In this document: piece by piece, positions 1-6,292 of the stretch
Position numbering within the stretch: the first letter of the stretch is position 1
Layout of the letters: each line of letters begins with the position of its first letter
Source of the DNA: an uncultured Aquimarina sp.
Lineage (GTDB): Bacteria > Bacteroidota > Bacteroidia > Flavobacteriales > Flavobacteriaceae
DNA: 7,841 nt
NCBI GenBank assembly: GCA_937958735.1
Contig: CALGNG010000404.1
Location: forward strand, 1-7,841
Direction of reading: 5' to 3'
Program-made: the position numbers and the translations under genes
The notes under the pieces: generated by a model
What the model saw: only the letters and a program-made list of their open reading frames with translations
The model's database searches: none
What the model was told of the DNA's origin: nothing

Positions 1-1078
1 AAGCTACATGGGAGGTGTCTATATGCTTTTCTCTATCGTATAACCCAGATATAGTTATGCTATTTTTGTTGTCTATTTCCCAATCTACTCCTCCATTAAT
101 AATGGATCTAAACTGTCTTCGGTTTTCGGGAACTTGCGATACTAAATTGCGACCATTATCAAAATTACGTGTCGTAAATTCATTATTAGGTAAACCTTCT
201 TGTAGTATAAACTCGGACGTTAAAAAGTAATTTAACTGCTTGGTACGATAATTTAAGTTTACCGAAGGAATTAATTTAGGGTTTAAGGAGAAAGAACCTA
301 ATTCTGTAGGGGTATCGTCTCTCCTTTTAGTAAATACTCCTGTTCCAGAAGTTAATCCCACCTCTCCATTAAAGCCTGTTTGTTTTTCTTTTTTATAGAT
401 TAAATTTATAATTCCAGCAAACCCATTGGCATCGTACTTAGCAGAAGGGTTGTTTATAATTTCAATGTTTTCGATATTGGAAGCAGGTATTGTACCTAGT
501 CCTTTTTGGTTTCCAAATCCTGTTAAACTGGATTGTTTGCCATTTATAAGTATAATTACTTTGTCACTACCACGCAGGACTACTTTACCGTCTTGGTCAA
601 AGGCAACACCTGGTAAGGTCTTCATGGCATCTAATACAGAACCTCCAGATTGTGCTACATTGTCTTTTAGCTTAAAACTCTTTTTACTTAAATTGGTGTT
701 TAAAGCAGATTTTTGTGCGATAACGGTTACTTCCGATAATGCCTCTTGGGAGGGAACTAAAGCTATTTTTCCTAAATAAAAATTAGTATTTAAACCACCA
801 GCTACTATTTTTTGAGATAAAGTTTGGTAGCCTACAAAAGAGAATTCGATGTTATAATTTCCGACTTCTAAATTAGAAATTTCGAAGTCTCCATAATCGT
901 TACTAATCGCTCCTGTTAAAATACTATTATTAATATCCTTAATAGCTATAGTAACAAAAGGGAGTTCTTGTTTGGTATTGGTATCGATTACAGTTCCTGT
1001 AATGGTTATTTTTTGTTGCGCTATAGCTTCAAGACTAAGTAATAAGAACAACAATAATAGGGATGTGATTTTATTCAT
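1..1078 (-). CDS. TonB-dependent outer-membrane receptor, N-terminal part (runs off left edge)
   Basis: The frame is open from an ATG at 1078 to the window edge (359 codons), so the C-terminal barrel is missing. Residues 1-20 are a signal peptide (MNK, Leu-rich core, AIA before QQ). Residues about 24-105 match a carboxypeptidase-regulatory-like domain (ITGTVID at 26-32, GDFEISNLEVGNY, FVGYQT). LSEVTVI at 114-120 sits where Bacteroidota receptors carry the TonB-box-like segment. Residues about 138-228 form the plug (VLDAMKTLPGV, LRG at 168-170, ILINGK, NIENIEIINNPSAKYDANG, AGIINL). The rest begins a beta barrel of the 'outer membrane beta-barrel family' (OMP_b-brl_3-like) type. Such proteins sit in the outer membrane and import large substrates with TonB energy, or act as structural barrels; the substrate cannot be read here. 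The gene starts 50 nt after the histidine kinase stop with no promoter seen between, so it is probably the third gene of the operon. Family is firm, ligand unknown. Confidence 0.9.
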   Translation of the reverse strand, partial: MNKITSLLLLFLLLSLEAIAQQKITITGTVIDTNTKQELPFVTIAIKDINNSILTGAISNDYGDFEISNLEVGNYNIEFSFVGYQTLSQKIVAGGLNTNFYLGKIALVPSQEALSEVTVIAQKSALNTNLSKKSFKLKDNVAQSGGSVLDAMKTLPGVAFDQDGKVVLRGSDKVIILINGKQSSLTGFGNQKGLGTIPASNIENIEIINNPSAKYDANGFAGIINLIYKKEKQTGFNGEVGLTSGTGVFTKRRDDTPTELGSFSLNPKLIPSVNLNYRTKQLNYFLTSEFILQEGLPNNEFTTRNFDNGRNLVSQVPENRRQFRSIINGGVDWEIDNKNSITISGLYDREKHIDTSHVA

Positions 1079-1128
1079 TTTGTATACTTTGGATAGTGAT
1101 TTAGTTTTATATTTTGGAGTTATTTTCC

Positions 1129-2334
1129 TTAGTTTTTAAATTGGATTTTAAAAATATGGAAGCCTTCTATAAAAGAGTAATTAATTTTAAAATTATGAGC
1201 ATCGCAAATCTTTTTTACAATAGCTAGACCTAATCCTAAAGACTTTTTTGTGGTACTTTCTCTATAAAAACGGTCGTACAGTTTTTCGGGGTGTTTAATG
1301 GCTTCTTGTCCAGAGTTGGCAATAACGATGGCGTTTGTTGTAGTACTTACCTTAATAGTGCCCCCTTCCAAAGTATATTTTATAGCATTGGTAAGTAAAT
1401 TGTCTATAATTATTTTAGAAAGCATTATATCTAGGTATATTTCAATATCTGTTAGTTCTCCTACCTCTATGTTGTGTAAGGTCTGTTCTTGGAAAGTAAC
1501 TATCGATTTTTTTAATTTTTTAGTAATATTTATTTGCTTTAAGGATTTAAACTGTTTGTTTTCTATTTTAGTTAACAGGGCTAATTTTTTGTTTAATAGA
1601 GTAATTCGTAAAATATTTTGCTGGACATCGGATAAGAGTTGGAATTGCTTTTCGTTTATAGAATCTTCATCTATAAGGTTTCCTATTTTTGCCTGAATAA
1701 TGGCTAAGGGTGTTTGCAGTTCGTGGGAGACATCCTCTGTAAATTGTTTAAGATTTTCGTAATCCGATTTTACTTTATTGGTTAGAGATTCCAACTCTTC
1801 TGCTAATTCGGTAAATTCTAGTACATCTGTTTTTTCGAAATGTAGTTTTTGATTACTATGTAAAGAGAATTTTTTTAAGGTTTCTAGGTTGTTTACAAAA
1901 GGTTTCCAAATTTGTTCCGAGCTTTTTTTGTTTACAAAAAATTGAATTAAAAAAGAGAAGAGTAAAATGCCGATATAAGATAAAAAAATGGCAATTAAAA
2001 TATCCTGAGATTCTACAACTAATGTCCTAGCTGTTATTTTGTAATTTTTGCTATTTATGTTTTTATAGGTAGTTAGTTCTCTAAATAATTCAACTTCGTT
2101 TTGTGAAGGGTCAAAAATTAAAGTGTCTTTTATTTTATTGGTTTGCGATTCGGTAGTTTCTGTAATACCTATTAAGGGTTCTATAGAGTTTACGGTTAGG
2201 TTGTTTTCTATTAATCTTTCTAGTTGATAGGTAATGGTGTGTAAATCTTCTTCGGTCTCCTTATTTATTAAGTAGTTGGTTAAAAAATAAAGTACCACCA
2301 AACTAATCATCATTAGAGAACTACTAATAATCAA
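1129..2334 (-). CDS. Membrane sensor histidine kinase
   Basis: This is a two-component sensor kinase that autophosphorylates on His and passes phosphate to the response regulator encoded just upstream. Counting from the TTG at 2334 (401 aa): TM1 about 5-23, an extracytoplasmic sensor loop about 24-108 with no family I recognise, TM2 about 111-134, a HAMP-like linker with two helices (about 143-157 and 172-198), HisKA with FTEDVSHELQTPL (H204), then the HATPase domain with N box (NLLTNAIKY, N312 and N316), NSG at 340-342 in the G1 position, and G2 box GLGLAIV (367-373). The Asp usual at G1 is replaced by Asn340. The TTG start leaves almost no cytoplasmic N-terminus. The frame continues upstream as lysine-rich sequence, and an ATG at 2386, 7 nt after the regulator stop, is one base out of frame because of an A9 run. 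The true protein is probably about 418 aa. Catalytic residues look intact. Confidence 0.93.
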   Translation of the reverse strand: MIISSSLMMISLVVLYFLTNYLINKETEEDLHTITYQLERLIENNLTVNSIEPLIGITETTESQTNKIKDTLIFDPSQNEVELFRELTTYKNINSKNYKITARTLVVESQDILIAIFLSYIGILLFSFLIQFFVNKKSSEQIWKPFVNNLETLKKFSLHSNQKLHFEKTDVLEFTELAEELESLTNKVKSDYENLKQFTEDVSHELQTPLAIIQAKIGNLIDEDSINEKQFQLLSDVQQNILRITLLNKKLALLTKIENKQFKSLKQINITKKLKKSIVTFQEQTLHNIEVGELTDIEIYLDIMLSKIIIDNLLTNAIKYTLEGGTIKVSTTTNAIVIANSGQEAIKHPEKLYDRFYRESTTKKSLGLGLAIVKKICDAHNFKINYSFIEGFHIFKIQFKN

Positions 2335-2386
2335 AAAATTTCGAGATGTTTTTCTTAGCAGTTTTATTTTTTTATTTTTTTTTCAT
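2335..2386 (-). other. Out-of-frame natural start of the histidine kinase with A9 tract
   Basis: On the minus strand an ATG at 2386-2384 is followed by nine A, T, seven A, T, four A. As written it gives Met-Lys-Lys-Lys-stop (TAA at 2374-2372). With eight A it would read MKKNKKIKLLRKTSRNF and run straight into the kinase frame at 2334, which is a typical basic cytoplasmic N-terminus before TM1. In the kinase frame the upstream stop is TGA at 2385 and no ATG lies between it and 2334. The ATG follows the response regulator stop by 7 nt, the usual place for the next start. Either the sequence has one A too many, or expression depends on slippage or on a variable tract length. Confidence 0.7.
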
Positions 2387-2393
2387 AAATCTG

Positions 2394-3068
2394 TTATTCT
2401 TCGGTAAAACGATATCCAATACCATAAACGGTTTTGATATAATTGGCAGCAACTTTGGTCATTTTTTTTCTAAGATTGTTAATGTGTACATATATAAAAT
2501 CAAAATTATCGGATAAATCTATACTATCTCCCCAGAGGTGTTCTGCAATTACATTTTTGGATAATGCTCTGTTTTTATTAACTATAAAATATATAAGTAG
2601 CTCGTATTCTTTTTTAGTTAATTGTATTTTTATATTATTTATATAAGTCTGCCTAGCTTCGGTATTAATCCTTATTTCGTTAAAAATAATATCGGAACTT
2701 CCATTAAATCTTCCACGTCTAATTACTGCTTTTATTCGGGCGTTTAGCTCTGTTAAATGGAACGGTTTGGTTATATAATCGTCTGCACCTAAATCCAAGC
2801 CCTCTAATTTATTGTCTAAAGAATTATTGGCAGAAATAATAATTACTCCAGTTTTAGCTTTACGTTGTTTTATGGTTCGTAATACATCTATCCCACTGCC
2901 ATTAACTAAATTAATATCCAACACTACAATATCATATTCGTATAAAGAAACTTTATAATTGGCTTCTGTAAAGTCGGTCGCCACTTCGCAAACATGCCCA
3001 TCTCTTTGTAAAAACTTTACAATAGATTCTTGTAATGCAATTTCATCTTCTGCAATTAATATTTTCAT
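2394..3068 (-). CDS. OmpR/PhoB-family response regulator
   Basis: A 224-aa DNA-binding response regulator of standard length. The receiver domain spans residues 1-115: acidic pocket E7/D8, phospho-acceptor D51 (VVLDINL), the Thr/Ser switch at S79, K101 in the YITKPF motif. Residues about 125-222 form a winged-helix trans_reg_C domain (LTKKEYELLIYF, VIAEHLWG, VHINNLRKKM, IKTVYGIGYRF). It acts in the cytoplasm, is phosphorylated by the partner kinase, and binds promoter DNA. Its stop (2396-2394) lies 7 nt before the likely kinase ATG at 2386, so the pair is co-transcribed. The start MKILIAEDE is the natural one, with the first beta strand beginning at once. Its targets are not visible; the downstream TonB-dependent receptor and its own promoter region are reasonable guesses. 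Confidence 0.96.
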   Translation of the reverse strand: MKILIAEDEIALQESIVKFLQRDGHVCEVATDFTEANYKVSLYEYDIVVLDINLVNGSGIDVLRTIKQRKAKTGVIIISANNSLDNKLEGLDLGADDYITKPFHLTELNARIKAVIRRGRFNGSSDIIFNEIRINTEARQTYINNIKIQLTKKEYELLIYFIVNKNRALSKNVIAEHLWGDSIDLSDNFDFIYVHINNLRKKMTKVAANYIKTVYGIGYRFTEE

Positions 3069-3207
3069 AATATAGGATTCAGCTTAGCTAAAGTAGTTTC
3101 GAATTCTAAAGATATTTTAAAGGTCTAGGGGTATGGTGTTTTGTTTTTAGGAGTTTTATGTAATTATTTTATACGATCCAGTACCGTTTCTTTTTTCTTT
3201 TACAGAT

Positions 3208-3215
3208 CAAATTTA
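3208..3215 (-). promoter_or_regulatory. Candidate -7 element for the response regulator operon
   Basis: The minus strand reads TAAATTTG, matching the Bacteroidota -7 consensus TAnnTTTG. No TTG -33 element is seen at the expected 17-23 nt upstream, so the site may need an activator or may be a chance match. If used, transcription would start near 3200 and leave a leader of about 130 nt before the ATG at 3068. Confidence 0.3.
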
Positions 3216-3244
3216 CAAGAATAGATAAGAGTTAAGTCTACTGC

Positions 3245-3274
3245 TTACCTCTATAAATTAAAAGAAAGAGGTAA
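3245..3274. repeat. Inverted repeat, possible operator or hairpin
   Basis: TTACCTCT (3245-3252) and AGAGGTAA (3267-3274) are perfect 8-bp arms separated by 14 nt. They lie about 30 bp upstream of the candidate -7 element of the response regulator. No U-tract follows, so a terminator is unlikely. An operator for a dimeric regulator is possible but not shown. Confidence 0.35.
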
Positions 3275-3322
3275 TCTTTAGATTTTCTTTAGGATGTCTT
3301 TAAGTTGGATTAAGATTCGTAA

Positions 3323-3565
3323 TGCATTTTTGATATACAGTTAAGTGGCTATATACATGTGGATTACGCAGATAAAAAAGAAGTAGAATGGTTGGGTATA
3401 GACGATCTAAGACTTAGAGATTTTAATAATGGAGCAGCGCGTTTTACACGGAGAGAAGGTATTTGGTTTGGTGTTAACGAGTTTTATTTTGCTTGTACAA
3501 ACGATGGCTCAAAAGAAACGGGAGATACCGTTGCTATTACAGGTCCTTGGGATACGATTAGTTAA
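3323..3565 (+). pseudogene. Relic of a PhoX/DUF839-family phosphatase-like protein
   Basis: An 80-codon frame opens after a TAA at 3320 and ends with TAA at 3563-3565. The first plausible start is only a GTG at 3359, without a ribosome binding site. From memory of the family, residues like VEWLGID, then GAARFTRREGIWFG and EFYFACTNDG match the middle of DUF839 (PhoX alkaline-phosphatase-like) proteins, while GDTVAITGPW matches their very C-terminus. In full-length members these pieces are separated by well over 100 residues. The frame therefore looks like a gene that lost its N-terminal half and, by an in-frame deletion after about 3520, its middle. The PhoX-type calcium/iron site cannot be intact. 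It is convergent with the AraC regulator gene. I regard it as non-functional; a real short protein is less likely. Confidence 0.7.
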
Positions 3566-3604
3566 TTACTTTAGAAAAGAAGTTTAATGGGTGAGTGTAT
3601 TCTT

Positions 3605-4609
3605 TTAAAATATTAAATTATGTTCCTTTCTATATTTATTAGGTGTGGTATTAGTGTTTTTTTTGAAAGCAGCAGAAAAGTGTGTAGCGTTTTTAAAACC
3701 TACTAATTCAGAAATTTCATAAATAGGCATTTTATGATCCTTTAAGAGTTTTTTTGCAGTCTTCATTCGACAAGAGGTGGCATACTCAAAAACAGTTTGA
3801 TTAAAAATGCGCTTAAATTCTTTTTTTAATATATAGTCGTTAATTCCAACCTGTCTGGCTAACTGTGGAATGGAATGCTGTACAGATAAATCGGAAGAAA
3901 TAATAAATTGGACTTGATATATTTTTTTAACCAAATTATCTTTAGGAATTGTTTTTTTATTTTTTTGAGTATCTAATTGAATGGCCATTAACTCTAATAC
4001 TTTTGCTTCTAAAAATAGGCGCTTTAGTAAACCTTTACGGGTATCGGACAAAATAGCTATAATAATCTCTTGTTTTTTATTACATAATGGGATAGCAAAA
4101 TTAGTGTCTATTTTCTCTAAAGTATAGGTGCTATAAAGATTATTTACTTTATCAAGGTAATGTCTTTTTATAAAAGAGGTATCCATACGTATTTTAACCT
4201 CTTTAAGTTTTTTTTGTTTGCTGTAAGTTATTTTACCTAAGGTTTCTGTTAGATATACAATGTAACTTTCTTGACTTTCGAAAACTAAATCTTTTTGGGA
4301 CTTAGTTAGGTTAATAATTTGTTCGCCTTCTAAAAGAAAAGAAATTTCTAATACTTCTTTAGTATAGCTTTCGTTAACTATTACGTTTTGTTTTAATTGG
4401 GCATTAAAAATACCAATATATAAGCCGTCAAATTTATGGTATTCGAAATACCCCTCTCCAATAGTATTTAATAAACGAAATTTTTTAGATATAATTCCAC
4501 ATTGGTTTTGTTGATTAACTAGTTGTAATATAGATGATAAAGTCTGCTCTTGCGGTGCTGTTTTATTAGTAGTTATTTCGTTGTTTTTTTTACGTCTTTT
4601 TTTATCCAT
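3605..4609 (-). CDS. AraC-family transcriptional regulator, PchR-like
   Basis: A 334-aa protein with a basic N-terminus (MDKKRRKKNN), an N-terminal sensing region (about 38-215) with no motif I can name, and a C-terminal AraC/XylS double helix-turn-helix domain (about 226-330). First HTH: IPQLARQVGINDYILKKEFK (about 247-266). Second HTH: IYEISELVGFKNATHFSAAF (296-315), then the closing segment KNTNTTPNKYRKE. The pattern 'GIN.Y.LK..FK..F..TVFEY...CRM..AK.LL' is that of PchR-type regulators, which in other bacteria bind ferric siderophores and activate receptor genes. Here the gene is divergent from a PepSY-TM gene and from the receptor-like relic between them, which fits iron control. ATG at 4609 is the natural start; another ATG just upstream closes after five codons. 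Family is firm, the siderophore role is inferred. Confidence 0.92.
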   Translation of the reverse strand: MDKKRRKKNNEITTNKTAPQEQTLSSILQLVNQQNQCGIISKKFRLLNTIGEGYFEYHKFDGLYIGIFNAQLKQNVIVNESYTKEVLEISFLLEGEQIINLTKSQKDLVFESQESYIVYLTETLGKITYSKQKKLKEVKIRMDTSFIKRHYLDKVNNLYSTYTLEKIDTNFAIPLCNKKQEIIIAILSDTRKGLLKRLFLEAKVLELMAIQLDTQKNKKTIPKDNLVKKIYQVQFIISSDLSVQHSIPQLARQVGINDYILKKEFKRIFNQTVFEYATSCRMKTAKKLLKDHKMPIYEISELVGFKNATHFSAAFKKNTNTTPNKYRKEHNLIF

Positions 4610-4666
4610 TATGCGTCATTCTGAATCTTTGTAGTCACAGTACTTTTACTCTGTATTTATTTAGAT

Positions 4667-4701
4667 CAAATATAAATAAAAGCAACTAATTATTAATCAA
4701 A
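4667..4701 (-). promoter_or_regulatory. Flavobacterial promoter of the AraC regulator gene
   Basis: The minus strand carries TTTG at 4701-4698 as a -33 element and TATATTTG at 4674-4667 as a -7 element (consensus TAnnTTTG), 23 nt apart, inside the known spacing range of Bacteroidota promoters. The start of transcription would be near 4660, leaving a leader of about 50 nt before the ATG at 4609. The -33 element lies only a few bases from the first codon of the decayed receptor-like frame. Confidence 0.6.
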
Positions 4702-4704
4702 AAC

Positions 4705-4977
4705 TTGAAACATCAATTGTTAAAATTATACAATTTTATAAATCTACTGTTTTGTTTAATTGCCTGTATTGGGAGTACACAACAAAAAAATAAAGCTCTA
4801 CTAATAGACTAGATTAGTACTCTAATACATGGTGCAACGGTATAATTTTTAGAAGATAAAGATCTAGTAGAAATAAAAGATCTTAACAACTAAATCAATA
4901 AAAATTTATAATTCAATTTCCCTAAAAACAGAAGCCCCTATGTTATCCAACCAGAGGTGTTTTGTTCTTTACTTTAA
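4705..4977 (+). pseudogene. Decayed exported-protein gene, probably a TonB-dependent siderophore receptor remnant
   Basis: One reading frame keeps protein-like sense for 91 codons although it is broken by TAG at 4810 and TAA at 4843, 4891 and 4909. It opens with TTG (perhaps a former ATG) and LKHQLLKLYNFINLLFC followed by LIACIGSTQQKN, which is a good signal peptide with a basic start, a hydrophobic core and a Gln-rich cleavage region. Then comes TLIHGATV-stop-FLEDKDLVEI, which resembles a carboxypeptidase-regulatory-like strand pair (usually 'LIGATVY'). It ends with SPYVIQPEVFCSLL and TAA at 4975, 8 nt before the PepSY ATG, the position expected for the end of an upstream operon gene. Receptors are often encoded between PchR-like regulators and PepSY proteins, so a large in-frame deletion plus point decay fits. 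The export signal is clear; the receptor identity is inferred and the C-terminal match weak. Confidence 0.55.
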
Positions 4978-4985
4978 TAGTTAAA

Positions 4986-6146
4986 ATGAAAAAGAAACAG
5001 TCAACTAACAGGCGTAAAATAATACTGCAAATCCATAAAATATTAGGTTTAATAACAGGATTGGTCTTGTTTATAGTTTCTATTACAGGGTGTTTTTGGG
5101 TGTTTAAAGAAGAGATAGAAGATTTAGATAATAACTATAAATTGGTAGAAGTAAGATTGGAAAATTTTATAACAGCCTCTAAAGTTAAGCAAATTGCAGA
5201 AGAAACTGTTCCCAATAAAACCATATATGGGATTGTTTATGGAAAGCCTAACGAGGCGTTAGAAGTTATTTTTTATCAATCCGAACCAGAATTGTTTTAC
5301 CAAAGTTTATTTTTAAACCCCTATACAGGAAGTGTGCTAAAAATTATAGATCGTGAGTCGGGTTTTTTTTATTTTATGCTAAAAGGGCATCTTCGTTTAT
5401 GGTTGCCTAAGGCAGTAGGATCTAAAGTGGTATCCTATTCTATATTATTGTTTTTTGTGTTAATTATAAGTGGACTTATTTTATGGTTGCCTAAAAATTA
5501 TAAAAACTGGAAACAACGCCTAAAGTTGGATTGGAATCCTAAAACAAGATGGAAACGTAAAAACTTTGATTTACATACAGTAGTTGGTTTTTATATTTCT
5601 TCTTTAGGTTTAATATTTGTTTTTACAGGTTGTGTAATGGCTTTTAATTGGTTTCATTTTATAACTTATAAAGTTAGTGGAGGAGATAAAGAGTCGCAAT
5701 TTATAATTCCAAAAAGTAAAAATATACTGTTAAATAAAGATAAAGAAGGGCCTGCTTACGACCAATTAATGCCTAAGCTTCTAAGGACTTATCCAAGAGC
5801 AAATAGTTTCGAGTTTCATTACCCAAAAACAGACTCAACCTCTATATTGGTAGAAGTGGAAAACTCGAAAGGTTTGCATTATAATATAGATTACCTGTTT
5901 TTTGATCAGAACACATTACAAGAGATAGAAACAACCAGTATTTACGGAAAATATAAAAATGCTCAATTTGCAGATAAAGTAATTAGAATGAATTATGATA
6001 TACATATTGGTACTATAGGAGGTATTATAGGGAAAATTATAGCTTTTTTGGCAAGTCTTATTTGTGCTTCTTTACCTGTAAGTGGTTTGTTATTATGGTA
6101 TGGTAGAAAATATAATAAAAGCTCTAATAAGTCTGTTTTGAGCTAG
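4986..6146 (+). CDS. PepSY-associated transmembrane protein, putative ferric-siderophore reductase
   Basis: An inner-membrane protein of the PepSY_TM/PiuB-like family (COG3182 type). From the ATG at 4986 it is 386 aa, near the usual length. The frame also allows a TTG at 4962, but that would lie inside the preceding relic, and MKKKQSTNRRKIILQIHKILG is the family-typical start. TM1 is about 19-40, TM2 about 150-168, TM3 about 199-221, TM4 about 343-371; two periplasmic segments lie between TM1-TM2 and TM3-TM4. Family-typical His positions are visible: H17 (IHKILG), H135 (GHLRLWLP), H197 (DLHTVVGFY), H340 (YDIHIGTIGG); they may bind heme. Relatives such as FoxB and FpvG reduce ferric siderophores in the periplasm. 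It probably formed a unit with the decayed receptor frame upstream and the divergent AraC regulator. No TAnnTTTG promoter was found directly upstream. Confidence 0.92.
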   Translation: MKKKQSTNRRKIILQIHKILGLITGLVLFIVSITGCFWVFKEEIEDLDNNYKLVEVRLENFITASKVKQIAEETVPNKTIYGIVYGKPNEALEVIFYQSEPELFYQSLFLNPYTGSVLKIIDRESGFFYFMLKGHLRLWLPKAVGSKVVSYSILLFFVLIISGLILWLPKNYKNWKQRLKLDWNPKTRWKRKNFDLHTVVGFYISSLGLIFVFTGCVMAFNWFHFITYKVSGGDKESQFIIPKSKNILLNKDKEGPAYDQLMPKLLRTYPRANSFEFHYPKTDSTSILVEVENSKGLHYNIDYLFFDQNTLQEIETTSIYGKYKNAQFADKVIRMNYDIHIGTIGGIIGKIIAFLASLICASLPVSGLLLWYGRKYNKSSNKSVLS

Positions 6147-6189
6147 GGTTAATATTTAGGAGCTAAATAAATTTAAGAAACAGTTTTGT

Positions 6190-6211
6190 TTTAAAGCTTA
6201 TTAGCTTTAAA
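6190..6211 (+). terminator. AT-rich hairpin after the PepSY gene
   Basis: TTTAAAGCT (6190-6198), loop TATT, AGCTTTAAA (6203-6211): a perfect 9-bp stem followed by GTTTTATAAAAT. It is AT-rich with a short T-run, so termination may be weak, but the position 43 nt after the PepSY stop and before the lipoprotein gene fits. Confidence 0.5.
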
Positions 6212-6292
6212 GTTTTATAAAATAATGTTAAAGAGCAATTTATCTTAATTTAATCGTTTATTATAGACACAAATTAAATCAACTATAACTTT

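Larger units (their letters stand above)
3069..3322. other. Intergenic region upstream of the response regulator
   Basis: No gene is supported in this stretch. It contains a weak minus-strand promoter candidate (3208-3215) and an 8-bp inverted repeat (3245-3274). The octamer AGTTAAGT occurs at 3230-3237 and again at 3340-3347. Reading in both directions gave no recognisable protein remnant upstream of the relic that starts at about 3323. Confidence 0.6.

Noticed and set aside
15..779. Plus-strand frames at 15-230 and 426-779
   Set aside because: Both are antisense to the TonB-dependent receptor frame, which has a signal peptide, regulatory-like domain and plug.
1298..1696. Plus-strand open frame of 132 codons
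   Set aside because: It lies wholly antisense to the histidine kinase catalytic core, whose motifs are clear, and shows no domain of its own.
4962..4985. TTG start that would add eight residues to the PepSY protein
   Set aside because: The extension overlaps the end of the upstream relic, and the ATG at 4986 gives the family-typical N-terminus.
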